Shown: in pieces, positions 9,337 through 20,125 of the stretch
Numbering within the stretch: position 1 is the first letter of the stretch
Layout: the number at the start of each line of letters is the position of its first letter
Program-made: the position numbers and the translations under genes
Notes under the pieces: model-generated
Database searches by the model: none
What the model saw: only the letters and a program-made list of their open reading frames with translations
What the model was told of the DNA's origin: nothing
Assembly (NCBI GenBank): GCA_036850905.1
Contig: CM072087.1
Location: 37,365,689 to 37,429,688 of the forward strand
DNA length: 64,000 nucleotides
DNA from: Luffa acutangula
Lineage: Eukaryota; Streptophyta; Magnoliopsida; Cucurbitales; Cucurbitaceae
Direction of reading: 5' to 3'

Positions 9337-12300
9337 TGATAGCGCGCATAGCGAGCTATTTTTCTCGGTTAATATTAGTTAGTCTTTGAGATTTATTTGG
9401 CCAATCTTATGCACTTTAGGGTTCTTTTGTAGGAATTGATCATAATGATGGAAATTGAAGTTGTGGAAGAAAAATTGTGATTTGGAAGCAATTGAAAGAG
9501 TTGAAGTGAAGAAAAGAAGAGAAAGAAGCAAACCCAAGTCATCAAACCCGAGAGGGCAGCGTTGAGACGCTGCCTTTGGGCATCTCAACTGTGCCATGAA
9601 AACAGTAGGCATGCATTTGAGGTAGCATCGAGATGTTGTCCCTTAGTGTCACGACGCTACACAGTTTTCCTTATTTATTAGTGTCGATTAGAGGGCAGCG
9701 TCGAGACGCTGTCGGAAGATTTTCTATAAATTTCATATGACGTGCTACGGCCAAGGGGAATTTCAATTTGTAGATTTTTATACCTAATTTCGACGAGGGA
9801 TCTTCTATGGGAGCTGAAGAAAGGACAAGGAGTGGGAATCAAGCTTGAAGGTGTGGAGATCGTGAAGGGGATGTGCGATTTCGATGGATTTGAGAGTTTT
9901 CCTCTTTCTTTCCTTATTTCTTGTAGTTTCTATGGCTTTTCATTCAATTAGTGATTGTTGTTCTAAGACTATGAGTAGCTAAGTTGTATGTCTTAGGATT
10001 GATGTAGTCTTTTAGGTTTATGGATTAATTATTGGGATGATTGTGCCTTTATTTTATTCATGCAATTATATTCTCAATGCTTTCAATTAATTGGCCATTG
10101 ATTGAATGATTTTTTGTTGAATCTTGCTCGGGAGAGAGGGTTTAGCTTTGATCTTGATTACATGACTTAAGTAAAATTCTAAGATAGGGAGATTTAGAAT
10201 AACTTTAGAAGTTGTAAAAATGATCAAACTCAAGGCCTTGCAAGTTAATGAACTTAGATAGGGATATCAGATTTATTGTGTGTATGAGAATCATTTGTGC
10301 TCGAGAGAGATATTTGTGATTTAAGTTTCCTTTACTTATAAAATAATTGAACATTAAAATTCATTCCCCTTAATTAATCCTAAATCTAAATTGATGAAAT
10401 CAAATCCCTAAGAATTTTTCCAATTGAATTTTCATCCTTTAATTGAAGGAGTGTACACTAGCGGAAGGGATTAAAAATCTTGGGCACCTAATTTCATTAA
10501 TTTCTCAAGGAAAACATGTTGTAAAATGCTAAAAAAAAAAAAAAAAAAAGGCAGCGAGAATACTTAACTTTGGACCTCGAATTAAACCGATTCTTTGAAT
10601 GCTTCTCAACACGATCGAGTCGTGGATGACCACCAAGATCTTCCCCGCTATTCTCCAGCTGTAGATAGAGCTTGTGGGAGCTCCATAGTGATGAATTGAA
10701 GGAGAAAAGGAAAGTGAGTTTGAGAGAGTTTTGTTTTGCTGTGAGTTTTTCAAACTAAAAAATGTCCAGTAGTCATTATCATATACAAAATCTTTCAAAG
10801 CTATTTAAGCTTGAAATCATGCACACCATTATTGACATATCATGACACCAATTTATCCAATAGACAGGTGTTCATTAGGTGGCTGAATATTGTGTCTTTG
10901 AAGTGAGAAAGATGTGGGTTTGGTGTCCAATTTTCTGAATTTACCTCTTGATTTAATTTAATTTCAAGAATTAAATTAAAATTAAATTATTTTTAATTAT
11001 TAATCCAAATAATTAATAATTAATTTCATCATTAATTTTAAATAAAACTACTTTTAAATAAAATTAATTTAAGATAATTAATTAAACAATTTAATTAATT
11101 ATTAATTTAATATCCAATATTAAATTTTTCACCAACCCCAATGTCTCTCAATTCTGGTTTTTTGAACGTGAATCCCTATCCACATATATAATATTTAAAT
11201 CATATTTAAATATTTTCAATTCTCTCAAATTATAGTTTAATTCATGATTAAACTTATACGTTAAATTATATCGAATATAATTAACGATATGTCCCTCAAT
11301 TGAATTTGAACGCTTTCAAATTTTCTTTATCACATTGTTCTAAGGTTTAGCCCGTTTGAGCTAGTAGGGGGACCTAATGGACCTACAAACATGGGCTCCA
11401 ATGATTCGAGATTAACCGGTTGAACTCTTTCAATCCTAGTTAACCAACAATCGTTAATTAACGGGACACTCCACTATAGCCCATAGCTGAACTTCCCTCA
11501 CTGTAGATATATTTATGTCCACCCGATATAACCATGATTAGTAAGTCGACCCTTCACAGGTTGTTTGTAACTATAACAACGTCAAAAGTTTGTTTTACCC
11601 CTATAGAACTTCTTATTCCTTAAGCCCCCATTGAGTCCCTAATGGACAATAATTGGTTTGTGGTACGACCACTAAACCTTAAACCTCTTGGGCCAATGAG
11701 AGGGCGGTGCGCCTTTGTTCACGTCTCGGAGTCAGCACTTCAGGGAACAACCTCTCTACTATCCCTAAAGTCGGGTAGGAGTGAATTCCATCTTGCAAGA
11801 CTATGTCCCCAACTATCTACTCGGTCTTATCCTCAAAATGGTAAGAACTTATTGAGTCGACGATGTTGAGCCACTCTCACCCATGAAAACTAAAGGATAA
11901 TCCTGAATAAATAGGAGTTCATAGTTAGCTCGAGATTAAGATCGAGTTACTTAGGTCATAACTTGAAATAGTCAATTTCACAGTAAATGACGTTATAAAG
12001 TGAAAGAGACTTATTTCGCGGTCCGGTCTTATGCAAACTCTTTTGCATAGGACGCCCCCACTCGCATGTCTCTACATGAACAATTTAGGATCACACCGTT
12101 TGTACTAAAACAAAGTGGGTAGCGTCACATAGATTTTCATAGGATAAGGTACCCAGTCTTATCCCTATACTATAGACCATTTAGGCTATTACTTGAACTT
12201 GATCCACTCTTATGTCACTACATAAAGTTCAAAGTGGATATCGTAGCCAAGGTTTCCAGTTTATTGGATTTGGGTTAATTAACACATAATTAAAATAATT

Positions 12301-12574
12301 ATTTGACAACTAGAAATTGAATAACCTCGATAACGCTTTATCGATTATATTTTACATTTACTATCCACGAGTTTTAGGACATAAAATCCAACATTAATTT
12401 GCATTACTTTTGATTCATTAAACTCAATTATATTGTTATCTCTAAATAAAATTGGACAAATGTATTCACGATACTTAATCTAATTAAAAAACCAATCCAA
12501 AGGACGACATTCGATTTCTTAATCACTATATTATTATTTGACATGTACACTTGTGATAGCAAAGTTTCGCATCA
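9337..12574 (+). mobile_element. S-family solo LTR (about 1.28 kb net), split by an R solo LTR
   Basis: Starts TGATAGCGCGCATAGCGAGC and ends GTTTCGCATCA. The net length without the nested R LTR and its duplication is 1283 bp, against 1285 bp for the copy at 55910-57194. It has the S-family order: TGATAGCG head, GCAGCGT..GACGCTGC palindromes (9556-9573, 9696-9711), a TATA box (9725-9731), ATGAGTAGCTAAGTTG, CTCGGGAGAGAGGG, and the tail CCAATCCAAAGGACGACATTC. Flanks are ACAAC and ACAGT, only a partial target duplication. No coding sequence. It sits inside an R LTR and contains one, so it was active between two R insertions. Confidence 0.8.
10444..12393 (-). mobile_element. R-family solo LTR (1950 bp) with TTAAT target duplication
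   Basis: On the plus strand it starts TGAAGGAGTGTACACTAGCGG and ends ACATAAAATCCAACA, the reverse of the R terminus TGTTGGGTTTTATGCCC. TTAAT precedes it (10439-10443) and follows it (12394-12398) exactly, so the boundaries are secure. There is no internal region or second LTR, so it is a solo LTR left by recombination. The short frames inside are unsupported. The AT-rich stretch 10950-11130 is a normal part of the R LTR. Confidence 0.93.
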
Positions 12575-12622
12575 ACAGTCAAACGTTATATTTACTATCT
12601 ATGAGTTTTAGGGCATAAAACC

Positions 12623-12948
12623 CAACACATTTCGATTTCAAGGATAGATTTGAGTTACAGATTGTGTGGCCTTTGGCTAAATTGTAATCTTCTATATATT
12701 CAAGTATTCTTTATTTCTCATTTTTATTTTATAAGCATTCGATATTGATTGGTTTAATGCCTTAATTGATATTGATTATTCTATCACTAAGCATAAATTT
12801 ATGATTCCTAATAATCATGAATAAGTGAATTAAGTAGCAAAAGAGATGACTCGTGTGCGTGTAATTAAGACTTTTATTTGTTATGATAGACTTTAGAAAT
12901 AAATAAGCAAAAATTAAATAGAAATAAAAAGACAAAGAAAGAGAATGA

Positions 12949-13003
<55 letters not shown>

Positions 13004-13272
13004 CTTGTAATGCTTCATATGTTTTGGGTAAAAAAGCTACCACTATTTTGATTAGTTAGGCCATCAATTGAACGAGTACGCTTAATAAGGGTCCATGCAG
13101 CATCTGGTGAAAGTTAGTGCCTAAAAATCATGAAAATGAAAGCTTAGGACCCATTTTGAATTTTCAAGCACCTCTGTAACGAATTTTAAGTTGTTTTTTT
13201 TTTATTACTTTTCATTGTTATCATAGTAACTAGTGTAGAGGAAATATAGAATTAGGATCCTACAAATCTAAC
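12623..13272. other. AT-rich flank with (TA)n microsatellite
   Basis: No coding frame or mobile element recognised. The run of alternating A and T at about 12951-12999 (49 bp) is the only notable item. Confidence 0.45.
12951..12999. repeat. (TA)n microsatellite
   Basis: Uninterrupted alternating AT of about 49 bp, likely length-variable and cruciform-prone. Confidence 0.95.
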
Positions 13273-13450
13273 TGATAGCATGCAAAAATGTTATCTTTTT
13301 AGCCCTAAATTTGGACTTATTCCATGCTTAATTCTTACTTAACTGCATTAATATGTTGATTTAAGAATTCTTAGTCCTAAAAGGAGATATTGATGCAAAT
13401 TTTGAGAAATTGTCGCAAATGGGCCCAATTTGGAAATTATATTATGAGTT

Positions 13451-13610
13451 AGAAGCTTGGCGCATGGGAAGCTTGATTTTGTAGAAGCCTGGAGCATGGA
13501 AGCTTGATGGTGTAGAAGTTTGGTGCATGAGAAGCTTGATGCTATAGAAGTTTGATGCTATAGAAGCTTGGTGCATGAGAAAATCCATGTTGTAGAAGCT
13601 TGACACAAGG
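13451..13610. repeat. Minisatellite, unit about 32 bp
   Basis: Five to six imperfect copies of TAGAAGCTTGGTGCATGAGAA-type units, with variants GCATGGGAAGCTTGAT and AGAAGTTTGATGCTAT; one copy is only half length. It lies upstream of a TATA box in the probable S4-like LTR. Confidence 0.8.
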
Positions 13611-13664
13611 GTGAAAAACATTGAGTAGGAAGTAACTTTATGTGTTGAGTAAGGAGCAAATTTC

Positions 13665-13735
13665 CATCCAAGAATGATTCATTGGCTCCAAGAATGATCA
13701 TTTGCGTCCAAGAATGACCTTTGGCTCCAACAAAG
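13665..13735. repeat. Short tandem repeat, unit about 20 bp, next to a TATA box
   Basis: Three copies of CCAAGAATGA followed by a variable TTGGCT-like spacer, and a fourth degenerate copy (CCAACAAAG). They end just before TATAAATAGAGGGG (from 13742), so they occupy a promoter-proximal position. Confidence 0.7.
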
Positions 13736-13741
13736 AAAAGA

Positions 13742-13750
13742 CTATAAATA
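13742..13750 (+). promoter_or_regulatory. TATA box in the probable S4-like LTR
   Basis: TATAAATAG followed by a purine-rich stretch. Typical plant TATA sequence, directly downstream of the short tandem repeats. Confidence 0.5.
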
Positions 13751-14236
13751 GAGGGGAGAAGAGAGGGGAAAATCATCCAACATTTTTATTTTTATGTTTT
13801 ATTGCATTGTGTGCTTTATATTGTAGTTGAAGTAATTTCTTTTGATCAAGGCTTAGCCTAGGCACCCATGTGGCTTTAGGACTATTTTTGTATGTGCTAT
13901 AATGAATCAATGATATTGATGATTTCTACTTAGATGCTCTAATTTTTTTCATTACTGATATCTGTTTGCCCATCTGGTAGAGTTAGCAACATGATAAATC
14001 CTAGGAGGGTAACACATGTGGACATATCTAAGTAGAGCAAGATAATGTGTATTACATGTAGTCTGGTTGCGTTAGGAATGACTCAATCACATAGGATATT
14101 TCATGAATGTGTTTTGGTTGTCTTAGGGATAATTCAACCGCTTGTAAGCATATAGAGAACTGTGCCAACGTATGAGTTAAGTAATAGAAACGTTCTTAGT
14201 TCTACGCCAAATGCATGTGTAATACTGGGAGGGAAT

Positions 14237-16183
14237 TGAAGGAGTGTACAATACACTAGCGGAAGCGATTACGGATCTTAGACACTTAATTTCATTAATT
14301 TTGATGAAAAAACAGAGGCTCGATTTTACTAACATTTGGAGCTCAAATTGGAGCATTTCGTTGGATGATTCTTAGCATGAATACGTCGTGGACGACCACC
14401 GAGATCTTCTCCACTATTCTCCAACCTTAGAACGAGCTTGTTGGAGCTTGAGAGTGATGAATTTAAGGGAGAAAGAAAGCTTGTGTTCATGGGTTCTTTA
14501 GATGAAAGTATACGATTTTGAGAGAGATTATATCTATGTTTTCAATGAAAAGCAACACACACATCAACTCCTGCTCAACTTATCAAGCACTCATATATAT
14601 GATATTGACCATGCATATTGGAGCTTCCTCAAGAAGACACCAATTGAAGTTTCGTGGAATTTGGTGGCAAGTTTTTAGATCGCCTCTTGGAAATGTTTAA
14701 ATGAAAAAAGAATCTTAATTTTTAAATTTCAAATTTTTAATGAATTTCATAAATTCATCTAATTTCCTTTTCTTTAAATGTTTTGTAAAATTAAAATTAA
14801 TTCAAATGATCAATTTTAAATACAAAACCAATTATTTAATTTTAATATCCAATATTAAACTATAAATAATTTGCTCTAATCCCGATTTCTCTCCAAACCC
14901 GATAAATTTGATTCACTATTCAAATTTAAACCGAATATCTCGAACGTGAATCCCTATTCACGTGTGTTATATGTAAATCATATTTAAATAATTATAACTC
15001 TCTCAAAATATAGTTTAATTTAATACACAATTAAACTTAAACGTTAAATTATATCGAATATAATTAACGATATCTCCCTAAATTGAATTTGAACGTTTTC
15101 AAATTCTTTCATCACATTGTTTTAAGGTTAATCCGTTTGAGCTAGCATGGGGACCTAATGGACCTACAGATCATGGGCTCCAACGATCCGAGATTAACTA
15201 GTTGAACTCTTTCAATCCAAGTTAACCAACATTTGTTAACTAACGGGACACTCCACTATAGCCCGTGGTTGAACTCCCCTCATTGTAGATATATTTCTGT
15301 CGACCCAATATAACCATGATTAATAAGTCGACCCTTCACAGGTTGTTCATAACTACAACCAAGTCAAAAGTCCGTTTTACCCCTATAGCAATTCTTATTC
15401 CTTAAGCCTCCACTGAGTCCCTAATGACCAATTAGTTTGTGGTCCCACTACTAAACCTAAAACTTCTCGGGCCACTGAGAGGGCGGTGCACCTTTGTTCA
15501 CATCCCAGAGTCATCACTTAAGGGAACAACCTCTTTATTATCCCTAAAGTTGGGTAGGAGTGAATTCAATCTTGCAAGAGTATGTCCTCAGCTATCTACC
15601 CGATCTTATCCCCAAAATGGTAGGAACTTATTGAGTCAACGATGTTGAGCCACTTTTACCCATGCAAATCAAAGGATAATCCCGAATAAACAGGATTTCA
15701 TAGTTAGCTCATGATTAAGATCGAGTTACCTAGATCATCGCTTTGAAATAGTCAGTTTCATAGTAAACGACGTTATAATGTGAAAGTGACTTATTTCACG
15801 GTTCGGTCTTATACAAACTCTCTTTCATAGAAATCCCCCACTCGCATGTCTCTACATGAATTATTTAGGATCACATCGTTTGTACTAAAACAAAGTGGGT
15901 CGAGTCACATAGTTTTTTCTATGATAAGGTACCCAGTCTTATCTCCATACTATAGACCGTTTAGGCTATTACTTGAACTTGATCCACTCTTATGTCACTA
16001 CATAAAGTTCAAATATTCATATCATAGCAAAGGATTCTAGTTTATTGGATTTGGGTTAATTAATACATAATTAAATGCTATTATTTGACAACCAGAAATC
16101 GCATAACCTTGATAATGCTTTATCGATTCTAATTGACCTTGTTACATTTACTATCTACGAGTTTTATGTCATAAAACCCAACA
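14237..16183 (-). mobile_element. R-family solo LTR (1947 bp), 4 of 5 bases duplicated
   Basis: On the plus strand it begins TGAAGGAGTGTACAATACAC and ends GTCATAAAACCCAACA. It is colinear with the solo LTR at 10444-12393 throughout (for example GGGACCTAATGGACCTACAG, ACTGAGAGGGCGGTGC). Flanks are GGAAT (14232-14236) and GGAAG (16184-16188). No internal region accompanies it. Confidence 0.88.
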
Positions 16184-16698
16184 GGAAGCACATGCTTATT
16201 TGTAACGCCTCAGAATTTCCAGGTAAAATTCTTTTCAAACCTTGAGTTAACTTTGAATTTAATTAAGGGGGATTTGCACAAATAGCAAAAACCGACAAAA
16301 GTATTGCAAAAATAGCAAAAAAAAAAATAAAATTATTTGCAGAAATAGCAAAAAATACGTTAAATTACAAAAATACCCTTAGTATCTCCCATAGTCTATC
16401 AGTCCCTATTATTAATAGTCACTGATAGACTTCAATTAAACGGAGTCTATCAGTGATAAATACTGATAGACTTTGATGATAAGTTTCAATTAATCGGAGT
16501 CTATTAGTGATAGTGTAACGCCCCAGGCCCAGGATTCGAAATTCAGATTCGACCCTTAACGACCCCGACATTCCCCTGCGACCTAGTCACGTTACCATAC
16601 TAGTCTTAAATTGCTTCCAAGAGTGAAGACTGTCCCCACAAACCAACACGGGGTCCTTTTAGCATGCTTTGTCCTCACTCACATGCTCCCTAGGAAAA

Positions 16699-16749
16699 TT
16701 CCCAGGAGGTCACCCAACATAGAACTTCTCCAAGCCAAGCACGCTTAAC
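16699..16749 (-). promoter_or_regulatory. 5S-rRNA-like pol III internal promoter in the 3' LTR of Cassandra
   Basis: GTTAAGCGTGCTTGG (16749-16735) and GGGTGACCTCCTGGGAA (16715-16699), with the same 34-base offset as in plant 5S rRNA. It corresponds to the 5S box A to box C control region. The rest of the 5S gene is absent, so this is not a 5S gene. Confidence 0.85.
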
Positions 16750-17178
16750 TTCAAAGTTCCTATGATTGAGCCACCGAAAAGGAAGGTGCACCTTGTTGGT
16801 ATAGGTAGTATCTATCAATTCTTTTAAGCTTATCTTGAACTTACTTTCATGTCCTCAGGATCCATCTCATTCGGATGTGGCCTTGGTTCATTCATGTACC
16901 CCTCCTAACTCGGGTGTTACATGCCCACCAGCTTCCGCATTGTTTCATCCCCGAACCACATCCTACTGGGAGAGGTTCCGCTCTGATACCATTTGTAACG
17001 CCCCAGGCCCAAGATTCGGAATTCGGATTCGGCCCTTGACGGCCCCGACATTCCCCTGCGACCTTGCCACGTTACCATACTAGTCTTAAATTGCTTCCAA
17101 GAGTGAAGACTCTCCCCACAAACCAACACGGGGTCCTTTTAGCATGCTTTGTCCTCACTCACATGCTCCCCAGGAAAA

Positions 17179-17229
17179 TTCCCAGGAGGTCACCCAACAT
17201 AGAACTTCTCCAATCCAAGCACGCTTAAC
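17179..17229 (-). promoter_or_regulatory. 5S-rRNA-like pol III internal promoter in the 5' LTR of Cassandra
   Basis: Same two 5S blocks as in the other LTR, with one change just downstream of the first block. In reading order this is the upstream LTR, so it is the copy that would drive element transcription. Confidence 0.85.
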
Positions 17230-18321
17230 TTCAAAGTTTCTATGGTTGAGCCACCGAAAAGGAAGGTGCACCTTGTTGGTATAGGTAGTATCTATCAATT
17301 CTTTTAAACTTATCTTGAACATACTTTCATGTCCTCAGGATCCCTCTCATTCGGATGTGGCCTCGGTTCATTCATGTACCCCTCCTAACTCGAGTGTTAC
17401 AAATAGACACTGATATACTTTGATTAATCGAAGTCTATCAGTGTGTATCACTGATAGACTTTGATGATCATAATGTATAAGTTTTTATCATTTTTAATTC
17501 AAGCCTATCAGTGATAGTCGCTGATAGAAAACAATTTAATTCAAGGCTATCAGTTTCTATCCATCGGTTTAATTTAAGTATATCAGTGATAATCACTAAT
17601 AGAAAACCGTTTAATTCAAGGTTATCAGTTTCTACAACTAATAGAAATCAATTTAATTCAAGACTATTAGTTTCTATCACTGATAGAAACCAATTTAATT
17701 GAAGTTTATCAGTTTCTATCAGAAATCAATTTAATTAAAGTCTATTGACTTGTATCACTGATGGAAATTAGTTTAATTCAAATCTATCATTTTCTATTGA
17801 GGATATAGAAATCAGTTAATTGAAGTCTATCAGTTTCTATCTCAGATAGAAATCAGTTAATTATCAATTAATTGAAGTCTACCAATGATTGTTACTGATA
17901 GAAATCAATTTAATTGAAATCTATAAGTAAAGTACTTTGCATTGCAATCATCTCGGTAATTAGAAACTCATCCAAAATTATTATACTACAATCATAAATT
18001 GAACAAAAAAATTTAAGTCTCTTGTGATAATTAGAACATAAAATCCAAAAATAACCATTACGAACAAGCCACTCTCAATAAAAAAAAATATAATTTTTAA
18101 AGCCTAGCACACAAGCTCTGTGACCACGACCATAAAATTGCTATTCTTGTATTCTTTGTATTTCATTATCTATCAATTATGACCCTAATAGACTTCGACC
18201 AGTGATAGTTAGTGATAGACTACGATTAACCGGAGTATATCAACGATATACTTTGATATACCTATACAAACACTCACCAAAATGGCTATTTTTGTATTCT
18301 TAACATTCTTGAATTAAAAAG

Positions 18322-18430
18322 AAGGCCAACAAGAGCTTAGCTCAATTGGCATAAAGTTGTATTGATAACCACAAGGTCTGGGTTCGAATCCCCCTCCCTA
18401 CATATTATTAAAAATATAAAATCAAAAAAG
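18322..18430 (+). mobile_element. tRNA-derived SINE (short)
   Basis: Contains a pol III A box (TAGCTCAATTGGC, 18338-18350) and B box (GGTTCGAATCCCC, 18381-18393) at tRNA-like spacing, followed by an A/T-rich tail. The acceptor stem does not pair and the D and T stems have mismatches, so it is not a working tRNA gene. AAAAAGAA-like sequence on both sides could be a target duplication. Confidence 0.6.
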
Positions 18431-20125
18431 AAAAGAAAATGCAAAAATTGTAACAATTTTAATTTTTTTGCCATATTTGCAATTCTTTTTACCTTGTGCT
18501 AAATTTGCTATTATATAGAATTAATTTGCCACCCACTGCAATTACTCTTTAATTAATTCTTCATGTTGGTATTAGATATATATATGTTGAAATTTTGTCG
18601 GAATTTATTTCACCTTCATGAATTCTCGAATTTAAAGAATTAGGAGGGGAAGGTTGGAATGGTAGGGTCCAATTGTTATTTCGTTTGAAAATCAATTTGG
18701 ACCTTAATTATAAAAGAAACCCTAAGTGAATAATTGAAAAAAAAAAACAGAAAAAGGAAGTATACTCTTATTCCCTTTCAGCCGCCCACACAAACCCCTC
18801 CCCTTCGTGTGTCTGCGTTTTCTTCCTCCAACCACGGTCTCTCTCCCTCTAGCTTTGTTGTTCGACTGTTGCCGCCTGAAGCTCTAGACGTCGTCGACTA
18901 TTGAGCTGTCGCCGTCCGTCATGTGGTTCCAGCCCTCGTCGAGGCCATCTCACGTCCTTGGAGTTTCAACAGTGTGAGTATTGGCTAGTGTTGGGTACAT
19001 TTTTTTGAGTTAATTGTTTCCCATGTTGAGCTTTATTGTTGGTTTATTGGAGATTTAGATAACTCAATATGTTTGAAATTTAGTTTCAGAGCTTTATTGT
19101 TGGTTTATTGGAGATTTAGATAACTCAATATGTTTGAAATTTAGTTTCAGCCTTAATCAGTCGTTCTCGGTGTTCAAGCTTCCATACTCAGCCATTTACG
19201 CTTCTATCCAGCGAAGTGGCTTAGCTTGGGTAAGGTTCCTTGTACGTTGAGTCCCATTCTTAGTTATGTTATTAATCGAAGCTAACCCATTCCCCATTGA
19301 ACCCGTTGTGTTACCCATTCAATTTCGGGTTGAAAATTTCAGAGTTTAGCTATTCAGAGGTGCTGTCCAGCAGAGGTTAAGGCTAGTTTTCGAGTGGGTC
19401 TTTGTGTTGTGTGCTTTATTTTGGCTAAGGACGAGGAGAGGACTTAAAGGAAGGAATTAGTTAGTTGTTCTCGTTTGAGTTTAGGTAATTTATCGACTAA
19501 ACCTACTTCCAAACTTCCAACTAAAGTGTTGACTTTACAGATTGTGATGTATTGTAGGATCGAAAGTAGATATTGTTTGGGAGGGTTGTTGGTTGTGTGG
19601 TTGCGTTGGTTGCTAATTCAGGTCAGTAACCTTACTACTAGGAGGCTTATGCTAGGTTGGAACTGTGCGCTGGTAGCATAAGCTTCATGTGTGAACTTTT
19701 CTTATGTATGTGGCTCATGCTATAAGATGTCGTGTACCTATGGATATATGAGTGATTGAGGAGGATCTATGTTGTTACGCTGCTGTACATGATGAAGTTT
19801 ATGTTCCTGAGAGGAAAAATGTCTCATGATCAGTATTCTGTCGATTCATTGTTATTTGTCATATGCGGTTGTTGCGGTTAAAGCCTTGATAGCTCATCTC
19901 TCACTGTTTTTTCCTTTATCGCATAGCTTTTGTTTTTATATCATCGCATATTTATTCCACCGCATCTCAACCTCTTTTGTAATTCCTAACGCCCATGCAT
20001 TAGAATAGGATTTAAGGAAAGACACTTTTACTACTCGCCCCTTCCCTGTGGATCTGACCCTCGAATACTCCAGGTATTACTTGGTAATGCATAATTTATA
20101 CTAGGATTAATACACACCAACATCA

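Larger units (their letters stand above)
9096..12622 (-). repeat. R-family copia LTR, minus orientation, carrying nested insertions
   Basis: Reads as reverse complement of the R LTR: GATAAGGTACCCAGACTTATCC, then TATTACTTGAACTTGATC, then TTAGTTTATTGGATTTG. It ends after the nested insertions with GAGTTTTAGGGCATAAAACCC and CA at 12622, the 5' terminus of R in reverse. The first 5' segment is split from the rest by the S solo LTR that begins at 9337. With 8456-9095 it forms a head-to-head arrangement. Confidence 0.8.
16514..17401 (-). mobile_element. Complete Cassandra TRIM (888 bp) with 5S-rRNA-like LTRs
   Basis: Two direct repeats of exactly 408 bp (16514-16921 and 16994-17401), each TGTAAC...GTTACA, flank only 72 bp. 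On the minus strand the 5' LTR is followed by the primer-binding site TGGTATCAGAGC (16991-16980), and a purine-rich tract (GGTGGGCA) precedes the 3' LTR. Each LTR carries a block like 5S rRNA: GTTAAGCGTGCTTGG, then 34 bases later GGGTGACCTCCTGGGAA. This is the defining feature of Cassandra elements, in which an RNA polymerase III promoter lies in the LTR. Flanks GATAG/AATAG match 4 of 5. I count about 18 substitutions and no gaps between the LTRs (about 4.4%). Confidence 0.95.
16390..17940. repeat. Degenerate palindromic tandem array (TATCAGTGATAG), interrupted by Cassandra
   Basis: Dozens of variants of (G)TCTATCAGTGATAGAC; good examples are near 16449, 17507 and 17678. Spacing is irregular (about 30-65 bp) with TTTAATT linkers. 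CTATCAGTGATAG is almost its own reverse complement, differing only in the central base pair, so each copy can form a small hairpin. Further copies lie at 18205-18240. Confidence 0.85.
16266..18547. mobile_element. Non-coding element rich in CTATCAGTGATAG, with TTTAATTA flanks
   Basis: A 2.28-kb insertion in the Q LTR. TTTAATTA precedes (16258-16265) and follows it (18548-18555), a candidate 8-bp duplication, though AT-rich. The two sides have inverted similarity around AATAGCAAAA / TTTTGC(C/T)AT runs. Between them the motif GTCTATCAGTGATAGAC and variants recur many times, alternating with TTTAATT(C/G)AA. It carries a Cassandra TRIM and a SINE. Without these it is about 1.3 kb and has no coding capacity. 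Class unknown (a Mutator- or hAT-like derivative would fit the flank length). Confidence 0.6.
16201..19828 (+). repeat. Q-type LTR (TGTAACGCC...), 3' truncated, split by a repeat element
   Basis: Starts TGTAACGCCTCAGAATTTCC, resembling the LTR start read backwards from 51787 (TGTAACGCCCCTAATTTCAGG), and resumes after 18548. The part 18780-19828 is colinear with 50580-51620 in reverse: CCACGGTCTCTC, GGAGTTTCAACAGTGTGAG, AAGCTAACCCATT, TGTTGTGTGCTTTATTTTGGC, CAGTAACCTTACTACTAGGAGG. A 67-bp segment ending in TTTAGTTTCAG is doubled near 19029-19150. Similarity stops at about 19828. Long LTRs with TGTAAC...GTTACA ends are common in plant Ty3/gypsy elements; that class is inferred. Confidence 0.7.
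13273..20125 (+). repeat. Probable S4-like LTR split by an R solo LTR and by the Q LTR
   Basis: The head TGATAGCATGCAAAAATG resembles the S-type LTR at 46389 (TGATAACGGGCAAAAATG). The far end at 20040-20125 has CCCTGTGGATCTGACCCTCG and ATTACTTGGTAATGC and ends CAACATCA, resembling the 3' part of the same LTR (CCCTGTGGATTCGATACTCGG). A TATA box with a purine-rich start region is at 13742. The intervening 14237-16183 and 16201-19828 are other elements. The flanks (CTAAC, TATTC) are not a target duplication, so joining these pieces is an inference. Confidence 0.4.

Noticed and set aside
12762..13043. 93-codon minus-strand frame with a Tyr-Ile run
   Set aside because: The run is the translated (TA)n microsatellite.
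16699..17229. Possible 5S rRNA genes or pseudogenes
   Set aside because: Only the internal control blocks are present, twice, at the same place in two LTRs with a primer-binding site between. This is Cassandra structure, not a 5S array.
16440..17700. CTATCAGTGATAG matches the core of the bacterial tet operator
   Set aside because: The array is highly degenerate and embedded in plant repeat DNA with AT-rich linkers and no vector or resistance sequence. The resemblance is a short palindrome coincidence.
18333..18405. tRNA gene
   Set aside because: A and B boxes are good, but the acceptor, D and T stems do not pair properly and an A-rich tail follows; a SINE fits better.
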